This document shows, one piece after another, positions 1-8,011 of a stretch of DNA of 64,000 bases. The notes under the pieces were generated by a model that was not told where the DNA came from, searched no databases, and worked only from the letters and a program-made list of their open reading frames with translations. Both the position numbers and the translations under genes were made by a program. Location of the stretch: assembly GCA_018436595.1 (NCBI GenBank), contig JAHDLC010000034.1, positions 19,048-83,047 of the forward strand. Reading direction: 5' to 3'. Positions within the stretch are counted from its first letter, which is position 1; each line of letters opens with the position of its first letter. This DNA is from Synergistaceae bacterium (GTDB lineage Bacteria; Synergistota; Synergistia; Synergistales; Aminobacteriaceae).

Positions 1-184
1 CCGGGCCGCGGACGGCGACCCGGTTTCCCCTCACGACAAGCCGGACGGGGTATCGCTCTTCGATGGCGGTGATGTTTTCGTCATCCTTTCCGGCAAACCG
101 GGACATGGAATCGATGTCCGAAAACTCGACTTCCTTGATGGAAAACCCTGTCTCGACCGTGTCGCTTTCGTTAAAATTCGTCAT
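1..184 (-). CDS. phoH: PhoH-family ATPase, N-terminal part only (cut by window edge)
   Basis: Only the first 61 codons are present; the gene runs off the left edge. After an acidic lead the translation reads ERYPVRLVVRGNRVAVRGP, which resembles the small nucleic-acid-binding (KH-like) N-terminal module of PhoH-like proteins (a conserved acidic/aromatic helix followed by VxVxxRGNxVxVxG). The P-loop NTPase domain would lie outside the window. It starts 30 bp after the oadA stop on the same strand, so it is probably the last visible gene of the mfd-mazG-oadA transcript. PhoH is often linked to ybeY and RNA metabolism, which cannot be checked here. The call rests on about 20 residues, so confidence is moderate. 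Confidence 0.6.
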   Translation of the reverse strand, partial: MTNFNESDTVETGFSIKEVEFSDIDSMSRFAGKDDENITAIEERYPVRLVVRGNRVAVRGP

Positions 185-214
185 AGGGCCGGTTCGTCGC
201 CGCCTTTCGCCCCG

Positions 215-1729
215 CTATACGGGATACCCCGCGCCGTCCACCAGTTCGGCCACGCCCACGTCCACCTTCATCTCCCGGGCGAACTTCCTCATGAGGAAAT
301 CCTTCGCCACGGCGGGGAACAGGACATAGCTGAGCACGTCCTCGGGCTGGAGAACCCAGGGGGCCACGGCCTTCGCGGCCGCGTCAAGCTCGGGGGCGAT
401 GTTCTCCGCCGGCCTGCAGGTGATGGGGGTCTCGTCGCCGATGACCTTTTTCTGGATCGCCGGGTCAAGCTCTGCGGGAGGCTTGCCGTACTGGCCGAGG
501 AAGTAGCTGCGCACTTCCTTGGGGACGATCTTCCAGCGCTCGCCCACGAGCACGTTGAGGGTGGCCTGGGTGCCCACGATCTGGCTGGTGGGAGTCACGA
601 GGGGAGGATAGCCCATTTCCTTCCGGACCCGGGGAACTTCGTTGAGCACGTCCGGCAGCCGGTGGAGGGCGTTCTGGTCCTTGAGCTGACTGACCAGGTT
701 GGAGTACATGCCGCCGGGGATCTGGTACATGAGAACGTTGATGTCCACTCCGCCGAGGTCGACGAAGATCTTGGAGTACTTTTCCCTCACCTTCTTGAAG
801 TGGGTTGCGATGGGAACGAGCTTTTCAAGGTCGATGTCCGTGTCGAACTCCCCGCCCTTCATGCCCGCCACCAGGGACTCGATGGGAGGCTGGCTGGTGC
901 CCTGGGCGAAGGGGGAGATGGCGCAGTCCACCACGTCGGCCCCCGCTTCAAGGCCGGCGAAATAGGCCATGGAGGCCATGCCGCTGGTATAGTGGGAGTG
1001 GATCTGCACGGGCAGCCCCGTCTCCTTCTTGATGGTCCGAACGAGGGCGGCGGTCTCCACCGGGCTGATGATGCCGGCCATGTCCTTGATGCAGATGGAA
1101 TCGGCGCCCATGGACTTCATGTCCCGGGAAAGCTTGGCGAAGGCGTCAAGGGAATGCACCGGCGACAGGGTGAAGGAGAATGCGAGCTGCAGGTGGGCAC
1201 CTTCCTTCTTGATCTGGTCGGCGGCCACTTCCATGTTCCGGAGGTCGTTGAGGGCGTCGAAGACCCGGATGATGTCAAGGCCGTTGCCCACGGCCCGCTT
1301 GACGAACTCACGGACGGTGTCGTCGGCGTAATGACGGTAGCCCACAACGTTCTGCCCCCGGAGGAGCATCTGGAGCTTGGTCTTTTTAAAGAACTTCCTG
1401 AGGGTGCGGAGCCTCTCCCAGGGATCTTCGTCGAGAAAGCGCATGCAGGTATCGAAGGTGGCGCCGCCCCATACTTCCATGGAGTGGAAGCCCACGTCAT
1501 CCATCATCTCCGCGATGGGAGCCATGTCGACGATGCTCATGCGGGTGGCCATAAGGGACTGGTGTCCGTCCCGGAGGCTCGTGTCTGTGATGCCTACCTT
1601 GCGGGGTGCCCCATGGGGGGCGAAGGATTCGGCGGTTACGGTTTCATGCGCCTCCTGGACTACCACCGATTTGGCCGGAGCGGCAGGAACGGCGGGAGCC
1701 GCTGCCTTGTTCTTTTTCCCGTTCGTCAT
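215..1729 (-). CDS. oadA: Oxaloacetate decarboxylase alpha / pyruvate carboxylase subunit B carboxyltransferase, without biotinyl domain
   Basis: The 504-residue protein has the HMGL-like carboxyltransferase TIM barrel: the motif DTSLRDGHQS near residues 49-58, a lysine in ICIKDMAG (K215) at the position that is carboxylated in the family, and metal ligands in IHSHYTSG (H244, H246), followed by the PYC_OADA conserved region. It would move a carboxyl group between biotin and pyruvate/oxaloacetate. Family members are usually about 590-650 residues and end in a biotinyl domain with an MKM motif. This one stops short of it, and phoH begins 30 bp later, so biotin must sit on a separate protein. 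The first 45 residues are an Ala/Pro/Val-rich linker. A Shine-Dalgarno GGAGGAG lies about 10 nt before the ATG. Confidence 0.9.
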   Translation of the reverse strand: MTNGKKNKAAAPAVPAAPAKSVVVQEAHETVTAESFAPHGAPRKVGITDTSLRDGHQSLMATRMSIVDMAPIAEMMDDVGFHSMEVWGGATFDTCMRFLDEDPWERLRTLRKFFKKTKLQMLLRGQNVVGYRHYADDTVREFVKRAVGNGLDIIRVFDALNDLRNMEVAADQIKKEGAHLQLAFSFTLSPVHSLDAFAKLSRDMKSMGADSICIKDMAGIISPVETAALVRTIKKETGLPVQIHSHYTSGMASMAYFAGLEAGADVVDCAISPFAQGTSQPPIESLVAGMKGGEFDTDIDLEKLVPIATHFKKVREKYSKIFVDLGGVDINVLMYQIPGGMYSNLVSQLKDQNALHRLPDVLNEVPRVRKEMGYPPLVTPTSQIVGTQATLNVLVGERWKIVPKEVRSYFLGQYGKPPAELDPAIQKKVIGDETPITCRPAENIAPELDAAAKAVAPWVLQPEDVLSYVLFPAVAKDFLMRKFAREMKVDVGVAELVDGAGYPV

Positions 1730-1777
1730 GTACTTTTCTCCTCCATAGTGTTGTTGTTATGTTCCCTGCTTTTGTTC

Positions 1778-2590
1778 TCAATCCGCCGTGAGAGGCGAAG
1801 ACTTCGCTTTTTCCCAGAGCCGGTCCAGCTCTTCAAGGGTGTACTCGCTCCAGGGGCGGGCTTCTTCCGCCACGTAGCGCTCCACTCTCCTGAACCGCCC
1901 GGCAAATTTCCGGTTGGCCCTTCCGAGGGCGGAATCGGGGTTCACGCCGAGATGGCGGGCAAGGTTGACGGCGGCGAAGAGAAGGTCGCCCATCTCGTCC
2001 TCTATTTTTTCAGGGGCTCCGTCCTCCGCCGCTTCCCGGAGTTCGTTCATTTCCTCCTCCACTTTACCATACAGTGGGGAAAGATCTCCCTTCGGCCAGT
2101 CGAACCCGACATGGGCCGCCTTTCCCTGGATGCGGTAGGCCTTGGCCAGGGGAGGCATTCCCTCGGGGACACCCGCGAGGAGGGACGTGTCCTTTTTCTT
2201 TTTGTTTTCCTTTTCCTCGGTCTTGATCTGCTCCCAGTTTCGGAGCACCTCGCCGCTCGAGTTGGCATGGACGTCGCCGAATACGTGGGGGTGCCGGCGG
2301 ACCAGCTTGTCCACCAGGCCCCGGATGACGTCCTCCACGGAGAAAAGTCCCATCTCCGAGGCGATCTGGGCCACGAAGACCACCTGGAGCAGCACGTCGC
2401 CGCACTCCTCCCGGATGTCGGGGCTGTCGCCCTTCGTCACAGCATCCACGAGCTCGTAGGCTTCCTCCACAATGTAGGCGCGCAGGCTTTCGAGGGTCTG
2501 CTCCCTGTCCCATGGGCACCCGTCCGGCGCCCGCAGGCGGCTCATCACCGAGACGAGCTCGCCGAAGGCGCTGCCGCAGCTTTCGTTCAT
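1778..2590 (-). CDS. mazG: Nucleoside triphosphate pyrophosphohydrolase MazG
   Basis: At 270 residues this has the length of the two-domain MazG family. The first MazG helix pair shows EEAYELVDAV and a following EECGDVLLQVVF; the second shows EEEMNELREA and EDEMGDLLFAAVNLARHLG. The paired EExxE and ExxD motifs bind Mg and the triphosphate. The enzyme hydrolyses (d)NTPs to NMP plus pyrophosphate and cleans the nucleotide pool. Its ATG follows the mfd TGA directly (TGAATG), so the two genes are translationally adjacent, pairing a repair-coupling factor with a pool-sanitising enzyme. Confidence 0.93.
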   Translation of the reverse strand: MNESCGSAFGELVSVMSRLRAPDGCPWDREQTLESLRAYIVEEAYELVDAVTKGDSPDIREECGDVLLQVVFVAQIASEMGLFSVEDVIRGLVDKLVRRHPHVFGDVHANSSGEVLRNWEQIKTEEKENKKKKDTSLLAGVPEGMPPLAKAYRIQGKAAHVGFDWPKGDLSPLYGKVEEEMNELREAAEDGAPEKIEDEMGDLLFAAVNLARHLGVNPDSALGRANRKFAGRFRRVERYVAEEARPWSEYTLEELDRLWEKAKSSPLTAD

Positions 2591-5500
2591 TCACCGCACC
2601 TGCTTTCCATGACGGAGAACGGAAAGAACGTCGGCCAGACCTGTATATCCGCCCGGGCCGGTGACCTTTCCTTCCGATGCATACCAGTTCCTTCTTTTTT
2701 TCAGATCGTCGAACGCAGGACCACTGCCCCGAAGGACCGTGTCTCGTTTCCCGCATTCCACAGACAAGATACCATACTTTCCGCCCCGTGACCGCAGCAA
2801 AGATACTGAAAAGAGATTCTTCAGGGCCTCCGGCAGGGGGCCGAACCTGTCCTGCACTTCCTTTTCAAGCTCCCGGAGCTCCTCGGGCCCGTCCACGCGG
2901 AGCAGCCTGCGGTAGAGGGCGATCCGGATGGTCTCCTGGGGTATGTAGGATGCCTGAATGAGGCACGGGATGTCCGCCGTCACCTCCGCCGATGACGGGA
3001 GGGTTCCCCGGAGCTTCGCGATCTCCTCCTCCAGCATGGCGTAGTACAGGTACGAGTCGGCCCTGCCCCTTTCGGTGCCGTGCTGGGACGTGCCGAGCAG
3101 GTCGCCGCTCCCCCGGATCCGGAGGTCCTCCAGGGCGAGATCGTACCCCGCTCCCCCTTCGTTGAGGGTGGTGATGGCGTCCAGCCGCTCGAGGGTCTCC
3201 TTTCCCAGGGGGTGCCCCTCGGGATAGAGGAAGTAGGCGAAGGACGATTCCTCCCTGCGGCCCACCCTGCCCCTGAGCTGGTACATCTGGGCAAGGCCGA
3301 GCTCCTGGCAGTCCTCCACGATGAGGGTATTGGCCCCGGGAACGTCAAGTCCGCTCTCGATGATCGTGGTGCAGAGAAGGATGTCAAGTTGTCTATTATA
3401 GAATTTCAGCATGGTCTCTTCAAGCTCGCTTTCCTTCATCCTGCCGTGGGCGATCCCGAGGGCAGCGGAGGGAAAGAGCTTCCGCAGAAAGGACGCCCGC
3501 TCGTCGAGCCTGTAGATCCGGTTGGACACGTAGAAGACCTGGCCGCCCCGCTCAAGTTCCCGGGCGACGGCCGATCTTACGATTCCCGTATTCCAGGGTC
3601 CCGCCGCCGTGATGACCGGCACCCGGTTGTGGGGCGGCTCGTTGAGCAGGGAGATGCTCCTCATACCCTTCAGGGAGAGGGCGAGGGTCCGGGGGATGGG
3701 GGTGGCGGAGAGCATGAGCACGTCCACGTTCTCCCGGGCTTCCTTGAGCTTTTCCTTTGACAGCACGCCGAAGCGGTGCTCCTCGTCCACCACGATAAGG
3801 CCGAGATCCTTGAAGGCCACGTCCTTCTGGAGCATCCGTGCCGTGCCGATGAGTATGTCCACCCTGCCAGAAGCGGTTTCCTCCAGCACCGTGCGCTGCT
3901 CTTTTTTTGACGAGAATCTGGAGAGAAGGGCCACGTTCACCGGGAACCCCGTCATGCGGGCGGTGAAGGACATGTAGTGCTGCTGGGCGAGGATGGTGGT
4001 AGGCACGAGCACAGCGGCCTGCTTCCCGCCCTGGACGGCCTTGAAGGCGGCCCTGACGGCCACCTCTGTCTTGCCGTAGCCCACGTCGCCCACGAGAAGC
4101 CGGTCCATGGGATAGGGGCTTTCCATGTCGGCGGCCACCTCGGCCGAGGCGGTGAGCTGGTCTTTGGTCTCCACGTGGGGGAAGGCCTCTTCGAACTCCC
4201 GGTACAGGCCGTCGGGAGGCGGAAAGGCGAACCCCTCCACCAGCTCCCGCTTCGCGTAAAGCTCCAGCAGCCCACGGATCTCCTGCTGCACCCGCTCCCT
4301 GGTCTTGGCCACGCTCTTTTTCCACTTGACGCCCCGGAGGGAGTCGAGGCGGACGTCGCCGCTCATGTGGTCCGGCAGGGGAGTGATCTTGTGGAGCTGG
4401 AGGACGGGAAGGAAGAGCCGCTGGCTGCCGTCGAACTCGAGGATCAGGCTGTCCATCATCTCCCCGGCGACGGACACTTCCTCGGAGCCCCGGAAGACAC
4501 AGAGGCCGTAATCCTCGTGGACCAGGAGCTGCCCTTCGGAAAGCCGGTCGCTCCATTCCCGGGGAGGAGCGGAGAGCATTCCTCCACCGGTTATCTTCTC
4601 CGATATCCCCGCCAGCTCAAGGTCGGAAATATAGGCGATGCGGGATACGGGATCGAGGAAGCCCTTCGAGAGGGTGCCGTCCACGGGAAAGACGGAAGCC
4701 TCCTCGCCGAAGGAGAGAATGCGCCGGTTCTTCGTGGCGAGGAAGAGGGAATAACCGTCTTTCTTCCAGGAGTCGCCCATCCACCAGAACTTGTCCATGT
4801 TGCCCCGGAAGGGGGGGATCTCTTCCAGGCTCACCCCGGCCTCGGAGAAGGAGGCCGACGCGGTGACCCTGAGCCTGGGTCTCGATGCGAGACGGAGAAA
4901 GAGTTCGTTCCACCCGGGAAGGGCGACGCCCCTGCCCTCGGCTTCCACTATGTCCTTCCAGAGCAGGGCGTAGGAGTCGGCGGACACTTCTGTCTTCGCG
5001 GGCTCGAAGAAGACGGAGACGGCGTTTTCGGGGAAAAAGGAGAACAGGGAGGCTTCCTTCGACGTGCTGAGGGAGTGGATGTCGGCCCCGTCGAGCAGGC
5101 CCACGCTGGTCTGGGTGCGGGGCGAGAAGCTGCGGACGCTTTCGACGGTTTCGTCGAAGAACTCGAACCGCAGGGGATGGGCATAGGCCGGGTCGAACAC
5201 ATCGAGGATGTACCCCCGGAAGATGAACTGTCCCGGAGCCCAGACAATGTCGGACCGCTCATATCCGGCATGGACGAGCCAGTCGAGAAGGTTCTCCCGC
5301 CGGTATTCCTTCCCGGTGGTGATGCGGATGTCCCGGCTGCCCTTGTAGACGGGACCGAGAAGGGCTCCCCCGCTCGCCGCCAGGATGCCCCCTTCTTCCT
5401 TCCACCGTGCAAGGGTTTCACCCCGCTGGACGGGAAGGGCACGGTCCTGGACGCCGTGGGGCGTCAGGGGAATCTCGTGCAGCAAAAGTACCCGCTCTCC

Positions 5501-5704
5501 CGGGAAAAGGGTCTCCCAGTCGGAGCAGAACAGGGCCGCCTGTTTCGTGTCGGGAAAGATGACCAGGGCGGGTGAGGCGGGGTTTCTGCAGATCCAGCAC
5601 CGTGCCGCTCCGTCGAGGGGAAGGTGAAGGGCCGTGCCTCCCGTCCAGAGGCGCTCATCGAGATCCCAGATTCTGTTTCCCGCCGGGGCGGAAGCGTTTC
5701 TCAT
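2591..5704 (-). CDS. mfd: Transcription-repair coupling factor Mfd
   Basis: Mfd displaces RNA polymerase stalled at lesions and recruits UvrA. The protein is 1037 aa from the start chosen here. The N-terminal third is the UvrB-like/UvrA-binding part and a CarD-type RNA-polymerase-interaction segment follows (around LVHEDYGLCVFRG). The RecG-like translocase has Walker A GDVGYGKTE (about residues 539-547), DEEH (about 640-643), LSATPIPRTL and QLRGRVGR; a TRCF C-terminal domain ends it. An upstream ATG at 5716 exists, but GGAG six bases before the ATG at 5704 favours the latter. The gene begins only 17 bp after the pth terminator, so its own promoter is not obvious. mazG is coupled downstream. 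Confidence 0.95.
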   Translation of the reverse strand: MRNASAPAGNRIWDLDERLWTGGTALHLPLDGAARCWICRNPASPALVIFPDTKQAALFCSDWETLFPGERVLLLHEIPLTPHGVQDRALPVQRGETLARWKEEGGILAASGGALLGPVYKGSRDIRITTGKEYRRENLLDWLVHAGYERSDIVWAPGQFIFRGYILDVFDPAYAHPLRFEFFDETVESVRSFSPRTQTSVGLLDGADIHSLSTSKEASLFSFFPENAVSVFFEPAKTEVSADSYALLWKDIVEAEGRGVALPGWNELFLRLASRPRLRVTASASFSEAGVSLEEIPPFRGNMDKFWWMGDSWKKDGYSLFLATKNRRILSFGEEASVFPVDGTLSKGFLDPVSRIAYISDLELAGISEKITGGGMLSAPPREWSDRLSEGQLLVHEDYGLCVFRGSEEVSVAGEMMDSLILEFDGSQRLFLPVLQLHKITPLPDHMSGDVRLDSLRGVKWKKSVAKTRERVQQEIRGLLELYAKRELVEGFAFPPPDGLYREFEEAFPHVETKDQLTASAEVAADMESPYPMDRLLVGDVGYGKTEVAVRAAFKAVQGGKQAAVLVPTTILAQQHYMSFTARMTGFPVNVALLSRFSSKKEQRTVLEETASGRVDILIGTARMLQKDVAFKDLGLIVVDEEHRFGVLSKEKLKEARENVDVLMLSATPIPRTLALSLKGMRSISLLNEPPHNRVPVITAAGPWNTGIVRSAVARELERGGQVFYVSNRIYRLDERASFLRKLFPSAALGIAHGRMKESELEETMLKFYNRQLDILLCTTIIESGLDVPGANTLIVEDCQELGLAQMYQLRGRVGRREESSFAYFLYPEGHPLGKETLERLDAITTLNEGGAGYDLALEDLRIRGSGDLLGTSQHGTERGRADSYLYYAMLEEEIAKLRGTLPSSAEVTADIPCLIQASYIPQETIRIALYRRLLRVDGPEELRELEKEVQDRFGPLPEALKNLFSVSLLRSRGGKYGILSVECGKRDTVLRGSGPAFDDLKKRRNWYASEGKVTGPGGYTGLADVLSVLRHGKQVR

Positions 5705-5721
5705 AGCATTCTCCATCCTGC

Positions 5722-5748
5722 AAAAAAGGCGGCGGGTATCCCGCCGCC
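5722..5748 (-). terminator. Rho-independent terminator after pth, directly before mfd
   Basis: On the minus strand a perfect 9-bp GC stem (GGCGGCGGG / CCCGCCGCC) with a 3-nt ATA loop is followed by six T. It starts 3 bp after the pth stop codon and ends 17 bp before the mfd ATG. It should end the glmU-prs-rplY-pth transcript, or act as an attenuator in front of mfd. Confidence 0.9.
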
Positions 5749-5751
5749 TCG

Positions 5752-6318
5752 TCAGACCGTTGCGTTGATAGCGTTCATCGCCTTGTCGGCGCCTTCGGTG
5801 CACCAGAGCTCCACCGCGTCGGCTGCCCTGTCAAGAAGATCGGGCAGTCCGGACCGCTCGCCGGGCGAAAAAGATCCGAGGACCCAGGACACCATGTTCT
5901 CTCCGGGGGCTGCTCCCACGCCGATCCGCAGCCTGCAGACCTCCAGTGTTCCCGCCGTCCCGAGGACGGACAGCATCCCCTTGTGGCCCCCGGCGGAGCC
6001 TTTCTTCCGCAGCCTGAGCTTTCCGTAGGGAAGGGCCACGTCGTCGTACACCACCAGAACGTCGTCCTCCCAGGAGAGGGAGAAATAGTCCGCCGCCTCC
6101 CGGAGGGCCCTGCCGCTGAGGTTCATGTACGTCAGCGGCTTGAGGAGCAGCAGTTTTTCCCCGTTCCGGAAATGGGTCCAGGCCATGGAGGAAAACTGCA
6201 TCCTCGGGGAGCCGCAGGAATACCGGCCCACAAGGTGATCCACCACGAGCCATCCCGCATTGTGCCTTGAAAAGACATACTCCGGCCCGGGATTGCCCAA
6301 TCCGGCGATGATCTTCAA
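5752..6318 (-). CDS. pth: Peptidyl-tRNA hydrolase
   Basis: The 188-residue protein starts MKIIAGLGNPGPEYVFSRHN, the family signature with the catalytic histidine in RHN and the asparagine of GNPG. LLLKPLTYMNLSG and VVYDDVALPYGKLRLRKKG follow, with the second signature GSAGGHKGM. It releases amino acids or peptides from peptidyl-tRNA that has dropped off the ribosome. It lies 6 bp downstream of rplY and is followed by a strong terminator. The order rplY-pth is common in bacteria. Confidence 0.96.
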   Translation of the reverse strand: MKIIAGLGNPGPEYVFSRHNAGWLVVDHLVGRYSCGSPRMQFSSMAWTHFRNGEKLLLLKPLTYMNLSGRALREAADYFSLSWEDDVLVVYDDVALPYGKLRLRKKGSAGGHKGMLSVLGTAGTLEVCRLRIGVGAAPGENMVSWVLGSFSPGERSGLPDLLDRAADAVELWCTEGADKAMNAINATV

Positions 6319-6324
6319 CCGGGG

Positions 6325-6978
6325 TTACTCCTCCTCTTCCTTGGCCTTTCCCTTGGCGACGACTTCCACTTCCTTCTGTTCCTCTGCCGTCTCTTCGCCT
6401 TCGGCGACGCCTCTCGGGATGATCACGGCGACCACGACTTCATCCGGGTCGGAGAGGACGGCGGCTCCCTCGGGAACGGCGATGTCCTTCACGTGGACCT
6501 GGGCACCGAGCTTCATGGAAGAGACGTCCACGGCCACGGAATCAGGGATCTGCCCGGGAAGCACTTCCATGGAAATTTCACGGAGGAGATGGTCGATAAC
6601 GCCGCCGAGCTTCACTCCGGCGCAGGAGTCGCGCCCGACAAGTTCCACGGGAACGTTCACCGAAATCTTGTGGCCCTTCACGAGCTGCAGGAAGTCGATG
6701 TGAAGAATTCTGCCGGTGATGGTGTCTTTCTGGACCTCTCTCATGAGCCCCATCTCCTCCTTGCCGCCGGGGAGGGTGAGAAGCATGGTCTGAGTCTCCC
6801 AGTGGCCGGAAGCGGCAATCTTGGAAATATCCGATACCTTCACCTTGGCCGGCACGGACTCGCGGTACTCGGGACCATAGACGACACAGGGAACATACCC
6901 CGCGGGGCGCAGCTTGCTGCAGGCTTCCTTGCCTTTTCCTTCACGCGCTTCAAGAACGACTTTCATAATTTCCGACAT
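6325..6978 (-). CDS. rplY: 50S ribosomal protein L25 / general stress protein Ctc
   Basis: L25 binds 5S rRNA. The 217-residue product is the long CTC/TL5 type: an N-terminal L25 barrel (around EAREGKGKEACSKLRPAGYVP) and a C-terminal beta domain (VNVPVELVGRDSCAGVKLGG), ending in an acidic/lysine-rich tail. In-frame codons extend 19 residues further upstream, but AAGGAGG lies 11 nt before the ATG at 6978 (MSEIMKVV), so that start is preferred. It sits between prs and pth, a conserved arrangement. Confidence 0.93.
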   Translation of the reverse strand: MSEIMKVVLEAREGKGKEACSKLRPAGYVPCVVYGPEYRESVPAKVKVSDISKIAASGHWETQTMLLTLPGGKEEMGLMREVQKDTITGRILHIDFLQLVKGHKISVNVPVELVGRDSCAGVKLGGVIDHLLREISMEVLPGQIPDSVAVDVSSMKLGAQVHVKDIAVPEGAAVLSDPDEVVVAVIIPRGVAEGEETAEEQKEVEVVAKGKAKEEEE

Positions 6979-7039
6979 AACCGACACATCCTCCTTAAAA
7001 TACGATCCCCGCCGCAGAAGCAGGAAAATCAACAACAGC

Positions 7040-8011
7040 CTAGTCGAAGAGGCTGCTCACCGAACGGTCGCTGTGGACCCTCAGAATGGCTTCCGCGAAA
7101 AGGGGGGCTATTGACAATTGAATGATTTTATCCGATTTCTTGCTCTCAGGCAATGGGATTGTGTCGGTCAAAACGACCTCGTCGATCCCGGAATTTTCGA
7201 GACGCTCCAGCGCAGGCCCCGAGAGCACTCCGTGTGTGGCACAGGCGAACACTTTCACCGCACCCCGCTCCTTGATAAGGGCGGCGGCATTGCAGATGGT
7301 CCCGGCGGTGTCGATGATGTCGTCCACCAGGACAGCAGTCTTTCCGGCGACGTCGCCGATGATGTCCATGACCTCGCAGAGATTGGCCACTTCGTGGGAC
7401 CGCCGCTTGTCGACGATGGCCAGGTCCGCCTTCAGGCTGCCTGCGAACTTCCTGGCCCGGACCACCCCTCCCACGTCGGGGGCCACTACCACCAGGGCAC
7501 CGCAGGCGCGGCTCTCGGCGATGCTCTCCTTGAAGTAGCTTCCGAGAAGGGGCATGCCCGTGAGATGATCCACGGGAATGTCGAAAAAGCCCTGGATCTG
7601 CCCGGCATGAAGGTCGGCGGAGATGACCCTGTCGGCCCCGGCGCCGGTGAGCAGGTTGGCCATGAGCTTGGCGGAGATGGGATCCCTGGGCTTGGTCTTC
7701 CTGTCCTGCCGGGCGTACCCGAAGTACGGGCAGACTACGTTGATCCGGTAGGCCGATGCCCGCTTCAGGGCATCGATCATGATCAGGAGCTCCACCAGGT
7801 TCTCGTTCACGGGGTTGCAGGTGGGCTGCACGACGAAGACGTCCGCCCCCCGGACGCTCTCCTCAATGGAAAGACCGATCTCTCCGTCGGAAAAGCGGAA
7901 GTGCTTCGCCCGTGAGAGCTCGATCCCCAGTTCACTGCAGATTCTGCGCGCAAAGGACGGATGAGCCGTTCCGGAAAAGATCTTCAGCTCCCGCGTGTTG
8001 GTCCCCATCAT
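7040..8011 (-). CDS. prs: Ribose-phosphate pyrophosphokinase (PRPP synthetase)
   Basis: At 323 residues this is the normal class I length. The ATP/metal loop is DLHAGQIQGFFDIPVDHL, the regulatory/flexible region contains CPYFGYARQDRKTKPRDPIS, and the PRPP-binding motif is VDDIIDTAGT. It makes PRPP for nucleotide, histidine and tryptophan synthesis. Its ATG overlaps the glmU stop (ATGA), so glmU and prs are translationally coupled. Confidence 0.96.
   Translation of the reverse strand: MMGTNTRELKIFSGTAHPSFARRICSELGIELSRAKHFRFSDGEIGLSIEESVRGADVFVVQPTCNPVNENLVELLIMIDALKRASAYRINVVCPYFGYARQDRKTKPRDPISAKLMANLLTGAGADRVISADLHAGQIQGFFDIPVDHLTGMPLLGSYFKESIAESRACGALVVVAPDVGGVVRARKFAGSLKADLAIVDKRRSHEVANLCEVMDIIGDVAGKTAVLVDDIIDTAGTICNAAALIKERGAVKVFACATHGVLSGPALERLENSGIDEVVLTDTIPLPESKKSDKIIQLSIAPLFAEAILRVHSDRSVSSLFD

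Noticed and set aside
185..230. Frameshifted biotinyl domain after oadA
   Set aside because: Only 30 bp separate the oadA stop from the next start, and no MKM biotin motif is found in any frame nearby.
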